Assembly: GCA_016191205.1 (NCBI GenBank)
Contig: JACPPB010000004.1
Location: 1-59,667 of the forward strand
Direction: 5' to 3'
Length of the DNA stretch: 59,667 nt
Source: Gammaproteobacteria bacterium
GTDB lineage: Bacteria; Pseudomonadota; Gammaproteobacteria; Pseudomonadales; Porticoccaceae
In this document: positions 16,684 to 25,906 of the stretch, piece by piece
Layout: every line of letters begins with the position of its first letter
Position numbering within the stretch: position 1 is the first letter of the stretch
The notes under the pieces: model-generated
The model's database searches: none
What the model was told of the DNA's origin: nothing
What the model saw: the letters and a program-made list of their open reading frames with translations, nothing else
Program-made: the position numbers and the translations under genes

Positions 16684-17868
16684 GTGCGCCACTACACACC
16701 GACCCTGGGCCAGCGTGCCCGGCCGACGCCGGACTGGATCGCCGGCATTCGCGTGCGCTTTCCCGTGGAACGCACGCTCGACGCGGTGCTCACCCGCAAG
16801 CTCGTCGAGCGCGCCGATCCGCGCGAACAGAGCATGGATTTCTCCCGTCTGGAGCCGCGCCTGCTCGATTACCTGCGCGGCGCCACCGGAGACGCCCAGC
16901 TCGGCATCGCCAACCTGAAACGCCTCACCGGGGGCGCGTCCAAGGAGCAGTTCACCTTCGATCTGCACCGCCCCGCCGCCGACAGCGTGAAACTCATGCT
17001 GCGCATGGACCCGCTCGAATCCGTGGTCGAAACCCACCGCCTGCGCGAGGCACAGATCCTGCGCGCCATGCAGGGCACAGTGCCGGTACCCGAGGTGTAC
17101 TGGGTCGAAGCCGATCCGGGTGCGCTCGGGCGGCCCTTTCTGATCGCCGGTTTTCTCGACGGCATCGTGCAGCCGGAGGGCGGCGGCAAGGTCACCGGAC
17201 TCGGCATGTATTTCGAGCCCGGCTTGCGCGCCCAACTCCGGGACCAGTTCGTGCAACACCTCGCCGGCATCCACCGGCTCGATTGGCGCCGCTGCGATCT
17301 GTCCAGCTACGACGCCCCGGAGTCCGGCAGCACCGAGGCGAATCGGTGGTCGCTCGGCCTCTGGGAGCGCATCTGGCACGAGGACACGGTGCAGGCCCAT
17401 CCGGTCATCGAGTACGCCGCCAGCTGGTTGAAAGCCAACATGCCCGAGGTCGCCACGCCGGTGGTGGTGCACGGCGATTACCGCAGCGGAAATTTCATGT
17501 ACACCCCGGACGGACGCATCAACGCCATCCTCGACTGGGAGCTGTGCCACCTGGGCGACTACCACGAAGACCTGGCCTATGTCGGCTGCAAACTGCTCGG
17601 CTGCCCCGACGAGCGCGGCGAGCTGCTTGCCTGCGGACTGTTGCCCTTCGAGGAGTTGCTGGCGCGCTACGAGGAGCTGTCCGGAAATCGCGTCGACCGC
17701 GCGCGGCTGCACTATTACGACGTCTTCACCCACTACAAGATGGCGTCCATTGCCGCCACCAGCCTGCGCGTGGCGCACGGTCGCAAGACCCATCTCGACG
17801 CCATGATGAACCTGATCGGCGGCGTCGGCGCCATCGCGGTGGCGGTGCTGACCGAGCGGTTGACCTGA
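16684..17868 (+). CDS. Phosphotransferase family (APH/ACAD10-like kinase)
   Basis: 394 residues with the eukaryotic-kinase-like APH fold. The N-lobe has LTGGASKEQFTFDL (nucleotide loop) and SVKLMLRMDP (Lys). The catalytic loop is VVVHGDYRSGNFMYTPDG (Asp base, about residue 264) and the metal-binding segment is AILDWELCHLGDYHEDLAYVG. Relatives linked to acyl-CoA dehydrogenases phosphorylate hydroxylated acyl-CoA; drug resistance is not implied. It begins at GTG, 16 bases after the DUF7064-like gene, so they are probably partners. It is convergent with the DDN-type gene ten bases downstream. Confidence 0.85.
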   Translation: MRHYTPTLGQRARPTPDWIAGIRVRFPVERTLDAVLTRKLVERADPREQSMDFSRLEPRLLDYLRGATGDAQLGIANLKRLTGGASKEQFTFDLHRPAADSVKLMLRMDPLESVVETHRLREAQILRAMQGTVPVPEVYWVEADPGALGRPFLIAGFLDGIVQPEGGGKVTGLGMYFEPGLRAQLRDQFVQHLAGIHRLDWRRCDLSSYDAPESGSTEANRWSLGLWERIWHEDTVQAHPVIEYAASWLKANMPEVATPVVVHGDYRSGNFMYTPDGRINAILDWELCHLGDYHEDLAYVGCKLLGCPDERGELLACGLLPFEELLARYEELSGNRVDRARLHYYDVFTHYKMASIAATSLRVAHGRKTHLDAMMNLIGGVGAIAVAVLTERLT

Positions 17869-17878
17869 GCCGCCCGGG

Positions 17879-18343
17879 TCAGCGCGGCTCGCAGATAAAG
17901 ACCGGAATGTCGCGCGGGGTGCGCTGCCGGTAGAGCTCGTAATCCGGATAGTGCTGGCAGCACACCGGCCACACCGCTTCTTTTTCTTCGGCACTGGCGC
18001 GGCGAGCGCGCAGTTTCATTTTTTTGCTTTTGTACTGCACTTCGATATCCGGATGCGCAATGAGATTGTTCACCCACACCGGGCTCTTGGGCGCGCCGCC
18101 CTGCGAGCCGACCACGATCACGCCGTCGCGATAGGGCACATACATCAGCGGAATGATGCGCTGGGCGCCGGATTTCGCGCCCGTCATGGTAATCAGACAA
18201 ACGTCATGGCCGTTGAGCTTGCCGAGGATGCGCCCGCCGCTCCAGCGGTACAGCTTCACATTGAGGTGCGAAAACATCTTGAGGTAAGGAATGATCTTGC
18301 CCATCTGTTCGGACGTTGCGGTTTTCAGATTGACCATTGCCAT
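17879..18343 (-). CDS. DDN-type deazaflavin (F420)-dependent nitroreductase family protein
   Basis: 154 residues matching the small split-barrel DDN family. Conserved pieces are GKLNGHDVCLITMTGAKSGA, IPLMYVPYRDGVIVVGSQGG, SPVWVNNLIAHPDIEVQYK and the end DYELYRQRTPRDIPVFICEP. Mycobacterial members use F420H2 to reduce quinones or nitro-compounds; some proteobacterial members may use another flavin. No F420 biosynthesis gene is seen in the window. The ATG at 18343 is preceded by GAGGAG; the upstream in-frame residues are unlike the family. Confidence 0.8.
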   Translation of the reverse strand: MAMVNLKTATSEQMGKIIPYLKMFSHLNVKLYRWSGGRILGKLNGHDVCLITMTGAKSGAQRIIPLMYVPYRDGVIVVGSQGGAPKSPVWVNNLIAHPDIEVQYKSKKMKLRARRASAEEKEAVWPVCCQHYPDYELYRQRTPRDIPVFICEPR

Positions 18344-18506
18344 CGCTGCGCTGCTCCTCTCGGAAAAATAACTGCTTCGTGAAACCAGACTGACGTGTCG
18401 CGAAACTGAAGCGTGGTGGACGGCCTGGTCGCCCATCCGCTCCCCTGTTCAGGGTCGCCCCGCGTCGCCTTGTAACACAGAGCGGGGAGTTGGTAACCCG
18501 TTTTCG

Positions 18507-19901
18507 CTATACCCCCGCAGGCGGAGCGGCACGCGCCGCCCGGCGCAACCAGATATAGCCGCTGAATCCGGCAATCAAGGAAGCGAGCAAAACACCGGTT
18601 TTGGCCATCAGCAGCTCGTCGGGGTGCGCGGCAAAGCCCAGTTCGGCGATGAAAATCGACATGGTGAAGCCGATCCCGCCCAGCAGCGAGACTCCGGCGA
18701 TCTGATTCAGGCGGGTGCCGGAGGGCAACTCGCCGATACCCAGCTTCAACGCCAGCCATACGGTGCCGGTAATGCCGATGAACTTGCCGAACACCAGGCC
18801 CAGCGTCACGCCCAGGGTCACGGGGTGCGTCAATGTCGTTGCCAGGGCGCCAAAATCCAGCGGAATGCCGGCGTTGAACAGGGCGAACACCGGCACCACC
18901 AGAAAGGCCACCGGCAGGTTCCACAGATGTTCCAGACGCTGCAGCGGCGCCTGCACCTGGATGGCACCGTTGCCCAGGGCCTGCGCCACCGCGCGCAGCT
19001 CGTCGTTGGTGAGAATGCTGGAGCCCGGCCTGTAGCTGGCATCGAACCGCGCGAGCAGCGCCCTGGTACGCTGGCTGAACAGTGCCGGATCGTAGCGGGG
19101 ACGGGCGGGCACGGTGAACGCCCCCAGCACGCCCGCAAGCGTCGCATGAATCCCCGATTCGAGCAGCAGATACCAGAGCACCGCCGCCAGCAGGAAATAA
19201 GGCATGGTCCGGCGCACGCCGGCCAGATTCAGCACCAGCATGGTGCCGAGCACCAGCGCCGCGCCCGCGAGCCAGCCCAGCGCCAGTTTTTCCGTGTAGA
19301 AGAGGGCGATGACCACCACCGCACCCAGATCGTCGACGATCGCCAGCGCCACCAGAAAGGTGATGAGCGCCCGGGGCACCCGTCCCGCCAGCAAGGCCAC
19401 CACGCCGATCGAGAAGGCGATGTCCGTCGCCATGGGAATGCCCCAGCCGCGGGCGCCAGGGCCGCCCGCGTTGAACGCCGCGTAAATCAGCGCCGGGACC
19501 AGCATCCCGCCGATGGCGGCGAGAATGGGCAACACCGCGTGGCGGGGATTGGCGAGCTCGCCCACCAGCATTTCCCGTTTCAGTTCCAGGCCGACCACGA
19601 AGAAAAACAGCGCCATCAGGCCGTCGTTGACCCAATGGTGGAGGGATTTTTCGATGCCCCAGTCGCCGATACCGACCTGGGCCGGCAGATGCAACAGATG
19701 CTGGTAGGCCGTGGCCAAACCGGAGTTGGCGAGCATCAGGGCGAGAATCGCCGAGACCATCAGCACTATGCCGCCGGTGGTCTGACGATGGATAAACTCC
19801 TCGAACGGGGTCAGGATTCGTTCGAAGCCCCGCTCCCAGGGCGCCCGGATGCGGCCGGACTCGGTATCGGCGGAATCGAACAGCTCGGGATCCTTGCTCA
19901 C
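18507..19901 (-). CDS. nhaA: Na+/H+ antiporter NhaA
   Basis: 464 residues, a twelve-span inner-membrane antiporter that expels sodium in exchange for protons. The family core is complete: LMALFFFVVGLELKREM, GIPMATDIAFSIGV and ALAIVDDLGAVVVIALFY with the paired aspartates that carry the ions. GVLGAFTVPARPR and GIGFTMSIFIAELGF follow. It is longer than E. coli NhaA (388), with an N-terminal extension of about 35 residues and a longer cytosolic loop. GTG at 19901 with AGGAGAG upstream is chosen, but the spacing is wide; earlier in-frame codons exist. Confidence 0.92.
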   Translation of the reverse strand: MSKDPELFDSADTESGRIRAPWERGFERILTPFEEFIHRQTTGGIVLMVSAILALMLANSGLATAYQHLLHLPAQVGIGDWGIEKSLHHWVNDGLMALFFFVVGLELKREMLVGELANPRHAVLPILAAIGGMLVPALIYAAFNAGGPGARGWGIPMATDIAFSIGVVALLAGRVPRALITFLVALAIVDDLGAVVVIALFYTEKLALGWLAGAALVLGTMLVLNLAGVRRTMPYFLLAAVLWYLLLESGIHATLAGVLGAFTVPARPRYDPALFSQRTRALLARFDASYRPGSSILTNDELRAVAQALGNGAIQVQAPLQRLEHLWNLPVAFLVVPVFALFNAGIPLDFGALATTLTHPVTLGVTLGLVFGKFIGITGTVWLALKLGIGELPSGTRLNQIAGVSLLGGIGFTMSIFIAELGFAAHPDELLMAKTGVLLASLIAGFSGYIWLRRAARAAPPAGV

Positions 19902-20145
19902 GGGGTACTGTCTCTCCTGGGTCGGTGGCGATGCTCGCCGCAAATCGGCCTGTGCTGTCACCGGCTGCGATGGCGGTCTGCGACCGCGCCGGGACCGGCC
20001 CATGGTACCCAAGAAATCGCACCGGATGGTCGTCGGCCCAACGCCAGCCGCGATGCCACGGCACTTGTCGCGCGCCGGTGCCGGGGTTAGAGTCGCCACC
20101 GAACCCGCGACTCGCCCGCATCTGTCGATGACCCCGCATCCGTCG

Positions 20146-20463
20146 ATGACCCCGCAACAGCGCACCCGGTCCCGCTGCCCCGCCGTTGCCGCGGCGCGGG
20201 TGCTGTTGGCGGTGGCGCTGCTGGCTTCAGGCCAGGTGGCGGTGGCGCTGCATGCTGCCGATCATCCATTCCACACCCACACGAGCGCCTGCGACGCTTT
20301 TCTGGGCGCTGACATCCAGCAACCGAGCGTCGCTCCCGTGGCGGTTCAGACCGCGGTGGTGCCTGCTCATGTGGTGCGGACAGAGGTCTTTTTACAGGTT
20401 GTCGCGCTGACCCTGTATCCCGCATTCCAACCCCGCGCCCCGCCGCTCCTCCCCACGACCTGA
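20146..20463 (+). CDS. Small His-rich exported protein (zinc chaperone-like)
   Basis: 105 residues: an arginine-rich start, a hydrophobic stretch ARVLLAVALLASGQVAVA typical of a signal peptide, and the His/Cys segment HAADHPFHTHTSACDAF, which could bind metal. It resembles the small proteins annotated as zinc-uptake-system zinc chaperones in Pseudomonas. The start is uncertain: ATG at 20128 and ATG at 20146 lie in a small direct repeat and neither has a clear ribosome site. It precedes porin, binding protein and permease genes on the same strand. The gap back to nhaA (about 245 bases) shows nothing else I can support, and no clear Zur box. Confidence 0.55.
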   Translation: MTPQQRTRSRCPAVAAARVLLAVALLASGQVAVALHAADHPFHTHTSACDAFLGADIQQPSVAPVAVQTAVVPAHVVRTEVFLQVVALTLYPAFQPRAPPLLPTT

Positions 20464-20529
20464 GTTTTCCAATCGTTACTGCGCTCCGGCACCCAGATGC
20501 CGGGCGCTTGGTCGTTACGGGAGCATTCC

Positions 20530-21900
20530 ATGAAGAAAACCATCGTTGCAGTGGCAATCGCCGCTGTCCTGCCCTGGTCGGCGGCGTCTCGCGCCGACAC
20601 CGACATCGACGCCCTGCGGGCCGAATTCGATCAGAAATTCAAAGCGCTCCAGGCCGACTACGAGGCACGCCTGAAAGCCCTTGAAAACCGCCTCGAGACG
20701 GCCGAAATCAAGGCCGATAACGCCCAGCAGGACGCTGCCGCGAGTGCCGCCCCGCCCCCGGTTTCGGCGGGCACCTTCAACCCGGAGGTATCGCTTATTC
20801 TGCAGGGCGGCTACCTCAACCGCGCCGGCGGCGAGCATCCGATTACCGGTTTCATGCCCGTCGAGAAGCACGCGCCCGTGGACCGTGGCTTCACGCTGGA
20901 TGACACCGAGCTGGTGTTTGGCGCCAACATCGATCCGTACCTGCGCGGGTTCGCCGATCTGACGGTGGCGAACGACAAGGTGAATGTGGAGGAAGCCTGG
21001 TTTCAGAGCCTGAATCTGGATTATGGGCTGACAGTCAAAGGTGGTCGCTTTCTGTCCGGCATCGGCTACCAGAACGAGCGTCACCCCCACACCTGGGATT
21101 TTGCCGACAACAGCCTGATGTACTCGGCACTGTTCGGCGAGCACCTGGCGCAGGACGGCGTGCAGGTACGCTGGCTCGCACCGACCGAACTGTTCATGGA
21201 GGTAGGCGCGGAAGCGGCCAAGGGGCAGTTCTTCCCGGGTTCGGAGGTGGGTGGCGACAGGAACGGTGTCGGAACCTGGGCGGCTTTTGCCCATGTCGGC
21301 GGCGATGTCGGCGAATCCAATGCCTGGCGCGCCGGCATGTCTTACCTGCGTGCCCGACCCCGCGGGCGCGAGGCGTTTCTCACCGATGTTGGCGACTTCG
21401 CGGAACTGACCAGCTTCTCCGGGACGTCGAAGACCTGGCTTGGCGATTTCGTGTGGAAGTGGTCACCGAACGGCAATCCGTATGAGCGCAATTTCGTGTT
21501 CGCGACGGAGTACTTCCACCGCGATGAGCGCGGCGGACTGAACTGCGCCGACAACATCGCGGCAGGGGGCCAGTGCACGGGCCTGACAGACAGTTACGAC
21601 AGTTCGCAATCGGGCGGCTACGCGCAGGCGGTGTATCAGTTCATGCCGCGCTGGCGCACCGGTGTGCGCTACGACCGGCTCAGTTCGGGTTCGGTGGATT
21701 TGGGCGCCAACGGGATGTTTTTTGACACCGCCAATTACGACCCGAGCCGCTGGAGTCTGATGACCGACTATTCGCCGTCCGAGTTCTCGCGCTTTCGCTT
21801 GCAGTTCGCCCGCGACAAATCCCAGCAAGGCAATCCGGATAACGAGGTCATCCTGCAATACATCATGAGCATCGGTCCCCACGGCGCCCACAAATTCTGA
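20530..21900 (+). CDS. Outer-membrane porin-like protein of a metal-uptake operon
   Basis: 456 residues. A signal peptide (MKKTIVAVAIAAVLPWSAAS, cleaved near SRA-DT) is followed by a coiled-coil segment (residues 22-65). After a Pro/Ala linker comes a beta-barrel whose strands end in an aromatic-residue terminus (IMSIGPHGAHKF). Such coiled-coil porins are found beside zinc ABC transporter genes and may carry metal across the outer membrane. The ATG at 20530 is preceded by GGGAG at seven bases. The next gene begins 12 bases after its stop, strongly implying one operon. The substrate is inferred from the neighbours. Confidence 0.75.
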   Translation: MKKTIVAVAIAAVLPWSAASRADTDIDALRAEFDQKFKALQADYEARLKALENRLETAEIKADNAQQDAAASAAPPPVSAGTFNPEVSLILQGGYLNRAGGEHPITGFMPVEKHAPVDRGFTLDDTELVFGANIDPYLRGFADLTVANDKVNVEEAWFQSLNLDYGLTVKGGRFLSGIGYQNERHPHTWDFADNSLMYSALFGEHLAQDGVQVRWLAPTELFMEVGAEAAKGQFFPGSEVGGDRNGVGTWAAFAHVGGDVGESNAWRAGMSYLRARPRGREAFLTDVGDFAELTSFSGTSKTWLGDFVWKWSPNGNPYERNFVFATEYFHRDERGGLNCADNIAAGGQCTGLTDSYDSSQSGGYAQAVYQFMPRWRTGVRYDRLSSGSVDLGANGMFFDTANYDPSRWSLMTDYSPSEFSRFRLQFARDKSQQGNPDNEVILQYIMSIGPHGAHKF

Positions 21901-21912
21901 AGGAAAACTTCC

Positions 21913-22815
21913 ATGAACCGCTTACTGATTCTGACGTTGATTGCAATTGGCCTCGCGGCGTCCCCGGCATGGGCGACGCTCAATGTGCTGACCTGCGAAC
22001 CCGAGTGGGCCGCCCTGACGCAGGAAGTGGCCGGTGACCTGGCGGAGGTCACTTCCGCGACCTCCGCCCTGCAAGACCCGCATCACATCGAGGCGCGGCC
22101 GGCACTGCTGGCGAAAGCCCGCCGCGCAGACCTGCTGGTCTGCACAGGCGCCGAGCTGGAACTCGGCTGGCTGCCATTGCTGCAGCGCGAGGCCGGCAAC
22201 GGCAGGATCCAGCCCGGCCAGCCGGGCTACCTGGACGCAGCGCAGTTCGCCCGGATTCTTGAGCGCCCCACCGCGCTGGATCGTTCGATGGGCGACGTTC
22301 ACGCCGCCGGCAATCCACACCTGCACCTCAACCCGCACAACATCGCACGGGTGGCGGACGGCCTGGCCAAACGCCTGGGCGAACTCGACCCGGCGCATGC
22401 CGCCCGTTATGCCGAGCGCAATACTGACTTCCAGAGCCGCTGGGCGGCGGCGATGGCACGCTGGGAACAACAGGGCGCCCGCCTCAAGGGCGTACCCGTG
22501 GTCGTGCACCACCGCAACTGGAGTTACCTCGTCGACTGGCTGGGCCTGACGGTGATCGGGGAACTTGAGCCCAAGCCCGGCATGGAACCAACTGCGAGCC
22601 ACCTCGCGGAACTGCTGGAGACCCTCAAGGCCACGCCGGCACGGATGGTCCTGCGCGCGGCCTATGAACCGTCCAAGGCGTCCGAGTGGCTGGCCAGCCG
22701 AGCCAACATTCCGGCCGTGGAGCTGCCCTATACGGTCGGCGGTTCGGCCGGCACAAAGGACCTGTTCGGCCTGTTCGAGGACACCTTGAACCGACTGTTG
22801 CAGGCCGCGCCATGA
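21913..22815 (+). CDS. Metal (zinc-type) ABC transporter substrate-binding protein
   Basis: 300 residues with a signal peptide (MNRLLILTLIAIGLAASPAWA). The cluster A-I (ZnuA/TroA) fold is clear: LNVLTCEPEWAALTQEVAGD, then SALQDPHHIEARPALL giving the first metal His, NPHLHLNPHNIARV giving the second, and VVVHHRNWSYLVDWLG giving the third. A Glu/Asp near the C-terminus would complete the site. The long His-rich loop of ZnuA proper is absent. Three histidines favour zinc over manganese, but that is inference. It overlaps the permease gene by four bases (ATGA). Confidence 0.88.
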   Translation: MNRLLILTLIAIGLAASPAWATLNVLTCEPEWAALTQEVAGDLAEVTSATSALQDPHHIEARPALLAKARRADLLVCTGAELELGWLPLLQREAGNGRIQPGQPGYLDAAQFARILERPTALDRSMGDVHAAGNPHLHLNPHNIARVADGLAKRLGELDPAHAARYAERNTDFQSRWAAAMARWEQQGARLKGVPVVVHHRNWSYLVDWLGLTVIGELEPKPGMEPTASHLAELLETLKATPARMVLRAAYEPSKASEWLASRANIPAVELPYTVGGSAGTKDLFGLFEDTLNRLLQAAP

Positions 22816-23561
22816 CGCTCGATGGACTGCAACCAGCCATCCTGCTGCCGGCACTGGCGGCGGGGCTGCTGGTGCTCGCCACCCACGTGCCACTGGGCAT
22901 GGAAGTGCTGCGCCGGGGAATCATCTTCATTGATCTGGCCATCGCCCAGATTGCCGGGCTCGGCATCGTGGTCGCCAGTGCGTGCGGTGCCGAAATCGGT
23001 GGCTGGCGCACACAGGTCAGCGCGGTCGCCGCCGCACTGACCGGAGCGCTGTGTCTGAGCTGGATGGAGAAAAAATACCCGGCCCAGCTGGAAGCGGTAA
23101 TCGGCGTCAGTTTCGTGGCCGCCGCCTGTACCGCCATTCTGTTGATGAGCCAGGATCCGCACGCCGGCGAACACCTGAAGGATCTGCTGGTCGGCCAGAT
23201 TCTGTGGACTACCTGGGGCGGGCTGGCGCCGCTGGCAGGGGTAACGGCGCTGACACTGGTGGGCTGGTTCGGCCTGCGTTGCAACAGGTCGCCCCTCGGT
23301 TTCTATCTGCTGTTCGCGATCACCATCACCGCTTCGGTGCAGGTCGTGGGGGTGTATCTGGTGTTCGCCAGCCTGATCGTGCCGGCATTGGCAGCGGGCG
23401 GCCGACTGGTGCGGGCCGGCGCTGTCGGCATTGCCGGGTATGTGCTTGGCCTGCTGGCATCCGGTCTGTTCGATCTGCCGGCGGGCGCGGCCATCGTACT
23501 GGCGCTGGTGGGTGTGGCCACCCTGGGCGGGAAAGCCGCAGCGACAATCGAGCACCGTTGA
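22812..23561 (+). CDS. Metal ABC transporter permease
   Basis: 249 residues with about eight membrane spans, ZnuB/TroC-like (ABC-3 family). The family features are PLGMEVLRRGIIFIDLAIAQ near residue 25, the ATPase-contact region, and VYLVFASLIVPALAAGG late in the protein. The start ATG overlaps the binding-protein stop. There is no ATPase gene (znuC) on either side: the next gene is the convergent exporter. The permease therefore needs an ATPase from elsewhere or represents a decayed locus. Confidence 0.88.
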   Translation: MTLDGLQPAILLPALAAGLLVLATHVPLGMEVLRRGIIFIDLAIAQIAGLGIVVASACGAEIGGWRTQVSAVAAALTGALCLSWMEKKYPAQLEAVIGVSFVAAACTAILLMSQDPHAGEHLKDLLVGQILWTTWGGLAPLAGVTALTLVGWFGLRCNRSPLGFYLLFAITITASVQVVGVYLVFASLIVPALAAGGRLVRAGAVGIAGYVLGLLASGLFDLPAGAAIVLALVGVATLGGKAAATIEHR

Positions 23562-23588
23562 GCGGGTCACCGGGATTGCGGTGCCTGG

Positions 23589-24446
23589 CTAAAACGCCTG
23601 CGTATCCCGGCAGGGTTCCTCGGCCTGCTCGATCTCGATGGTGGTGTGGGCAAAACGGTAAGGCACCAAGGCGGCTGCCACCGCTTCCTTGATGCGGTGC
23701 TGCACAGCGTTGGTGATGGGTTCGTCGATATCCAGATGCACCGTCAGCACATGGCGCTCGCCGTCCAGCGACCACAGGTGCAGATGGTGCAGATCCACCA
23801 CATGCTCCACGGCCCGAAGCTTTGCCGTTACCTCCCGCACCAGGGCGGCATCCGGACTGGCCTGAAAGAACAGCCGCCCCGTCGTGGCGAGATTGCGCGC
23901 CACGTTGAACAGGATCAGGCCCGTCAACGCGATCGACAACAGCGGGTCCAGAATCGGCCAGTCGACCACCAGCAGCGCCGCCCCCAGCGTCGTGCCGCCC
24001 GCCAGCCGCCAGGCGGCGACGCCGTTGACCGTCACGCCCAGCACCGCCAGCGCCACCATGCCCGGCGCGTGGGGCATCACCGGCGCGCCGAGGCGCGGCA
24101 CCGCCTGCCACAACACCCACGCCGAACCCACCACCAGAATGAGTCCATTGACCAGGGCGCCAAACAGCGACAGACGACCGAAGCCGTAACTGAACGTCTC
24201 GCTGGCGCGCCGCCCGGCGAGGCGGCTCATGCCCCAGCCGAAACCGATCGCCAGACTGTCGCCGAAATCGTGCACGGCGTTGGCCATGATCGCGGTACTG
24301 CCGGCCCAGCGGCCGCCGATGAATTCGATGATCGCAAAACTGAAATTGAGCCAGAACGCGAAGCCGATGGCTCTGGCCGCGTCGTGGGTGACCGAATGCC
24401 GGTGATGGTTAAGGACCGGGCCGTGGTGGTGGTGCGAAGTCGGCAC
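23589..24446 (-). CDS. Cation diffusion facilitator family exporter
   Basis: 285 residues. The His-rich N-terminus (SHHHHGPVLNHHRHS) and six membrane spans fit a CDF proton-coupled zinc/cadmium-type exporter. Span II has ANAVHDFGDSLAIGFG (H-D pair of the metal site) and span V VVDWPILDPLLSI (two aspartates). The cytosolic C-terminal domain has HHLHLWSLDGERHVLTVHL. Start is GTG at 24446 without a clear ribosome site. Convergent with the import operon by 27 bases; import and export genes for the same metal side by side suggest a zinc-homeostasis island, though shared regulation is not shown. Confidence 0.85.
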   Translation of the reverse strand: MPTSHHHHGPVLNHHRHSVTHDAARAIGFAFWLNFSFAIIEFIGGRWAGSTAIMANAVHDFGDSLAIGFGWGMSRLAGRRASETFSYGFGRLSLFGALVNGLILVVGSAWVLWQAVPRLGAPVMPHAPGMVALAVLGVTVNGVAAWRLAGGTTLGAALLVVDWPILDPLLSIALTGLILFNVARNLATTGRLFFQASPDAALVREVTAKLRAVEHVVDLHHLHLWSLDGERHVLTVHLDIDEPITNAVQHRIKEAVAAALVPYRFAHTTIEIEQAEEPCRDTQAF

Positions 24447-24632
24447 TGGGAGCTCGCGAATCCGGGATTGCGACCATGGTAACCGACCGCCGACACTTTC
24501 CTCAGCGCCGTGAAGCCGCTGCCGGGCGCCACGGTCGCTTCCATCTCATCGTCAGCCAGCGCGACCTCCACTGCGGTCGCCGTCCACGGCCTGACGATGC
24601 CCAATATCTGACTGTTGATTGGGAAAGATCCC

Positions 24633-24658
24633 AAAAAAAGGGGATGCCCAGGCACCCC
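24633..24658 (-). terminator. Terminator of the beta-oxidation operon
   Basis: On the minus strand, a GC hairpin (plus-strand arms GGGG-TGC at 24640-24647 and GCA-CCCC at 24652-24658, one bulge) is followed by a run of seven T residues (plus 24633-24639). It lies about 40 bases past the thiolase stop. The 24447-24697 region otherwise shows no gene. Confidence 0.65.
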
Positions 24659-24697
24659 CCATCACACACCGCCACTGCGCGGTCGCGGCAAATCCTG

Positions 24698-25879
24698 TCA
24701 GAGCACTTCGAACAGTCCCGCGGCACCCATGCCGCCGCCCACACACATGGTGATGACGACGTATTTCTCGCCGCGGCGTTTGCCTTCGCGCAATGCGTGG
24801 CCGACCATGCGGGCGCCGCTCATGCCGTAGGGATGGCCGATGGAGATGGCACCGCCGTTGATGTTGAGGCGCTCGTCGGGAATGCCGAGTTTGTCGCGGC
24901 AGTAGATCACCTGCACGGCAAAGGCTTCGTTGAGCTCCCACACACCGATGTCGTCGATTTTGAGACCGTGCTGCTTGAGCAGTTTGGGAATCGCGAACAC
25001 CGGGCCGATACCCATTTCATCGGGTTCGCAGCCGGCCACCGCGATGCCGCGATAGAGGCCGAGCGGTTGCAGCCCGCGCTGTTCGGCGGTCTTGCGTTCC
25101 ATCAGCACGCAGGCGGCGGCGCCATCGGACAACTGGCTGGAGTTGCCGGCGGTGATCACGCCGCCCTCGAATACGGGCTTGAGCGCGGCCAGTCCCGCCG
25201 CCGTGGTATCGGCGCGGTTGCCCTCGTCGTTGCTGAGGGTGCGGATGTCGATGGCTTCCTTGCCGGTCGCCTTGTCCACCAGCCGCACGTTGGCGGTGAC
25301 CGGGATGATCTCATCGGCGAAGAGGCCGGCGCGCTGCGCGGCGGCGGTGCGCTGCTGCGATTGCAGGCCGTACTCGTCCTGACGCTCGCGGCTGATGTTG
25401 TAGCGCTTGGCGACCACTTCCGCTGTTTCCAGCATGGGCATGTAGATGTGTTTGTGCAGTGCGATCAGGTTCGGATCCTGGGCGCGGTAGCGGTTCTGGT
25501 GCTCGTTCTGTACTAGGCTAATGGATTCCATGCCGGCACCCACCGCGACGGTCATGCCGTCGTGCATGATCTGCTTGGCGGCGGTGGCGATGGCCATGAG
25601 ACCGGAGGAACACTGGCGGTCCATGGTCATGCCACTCACCGTGACCGGCAGGCCGGCGGCGAGTGCGCTCAGGCGGCCGATGTTGTAGCCGGTGGTGCCC
25701 TGACTGAGCGCGGAGCCCATGCACACGTCGTCGATCTCGGCGGGATCGACCTTGGCGCGCTCCACCGCGGCGCGGATCGCGATCGCGCCCAGACTCGGGC
25801 CGTTGGTGTCGTTGAACAGACCCCGATAGGCTTTGCCGATGGGGGTGCGGGCGGATGAAACGATTACGGCTTCTCTCAT
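24698..25879 (-). CDS. Acetyl-CoA C-acyltransferase (thiolase)
   Basis: 393 residues, the standard thiolase length. It cleaves 3-ketoacyl-CoA with CoA in the last step of beta-oxidation. The nucleophile Cys lies in [14 protein letters not shown] (about residue 90). The catalytic His is in [16 protein letters not shown] and the second Cys in [31 protein letters not shown] and [12 protein letters not shown] are also present. The ATG at 25879 has GGAGGAG upstream. It is last in a five-gene minus-strand operon and ends before a terminator. Chain-length specificity is not deducible. Confidence 0.95.
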   Translation of the reverse strand: MREAVIVSSARTPIGKAYRGLFNDTNGPSLGAIAIRAAVERAKVDPAEIDDVCMGSALSQGTTGYNIGRLSALAAGLPVTVSGMTMDRQCSSGLMAIATAAKQIMHDGMTVAVGAGMESISLVQNEHQNRYRAQDPNLIALHKHIYMPMLETAEVVAKRYNISRERQDEYGLQSQQRTAAAQRAGLFADEIIPVTANVRLVDKATGKEAIDIRTLSNDEGNRADTTAAGLAALKPVFEGGVITAGNSSQLSDGAAACVLMERKTAEQRGLQPLGLYRGIAVAGCEPDEMGIGPVFAIPKLLKQHGLKIDDIGVWELNEAFAVQVIYCRDKLGIPDERLNINGGAISIGHPYGMSGARMVGHALREGKRRGEKYVVITMCVGGGMGAAGLFEVL

Positions 25880-25906
25880 GTCAGTGCTCCTCCGGGAGGC
25901 CCGGGT

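Noticed and set aside
16684..17868. Antibiotic-resistance aminoglycoside phosphotransferase
   Set aside because: The fold is shared, but the sequence belongs to the ACAD10-like branch and lies next to a metabolic partner gene; resistance is not supported.
16606..17994. Minus-strand reading of 462 codons opposite the phosphotransferase
   Set aside because: The plus-strand frame has the kinase motifs HGDYRSGNF and LDWE; the reverse has none.
24476..25516. Plus-strand open reading frame opposite the thiolase
   Set aside because: The minus-strand frame has all thiolase signatures; the plus-strand reading has none.
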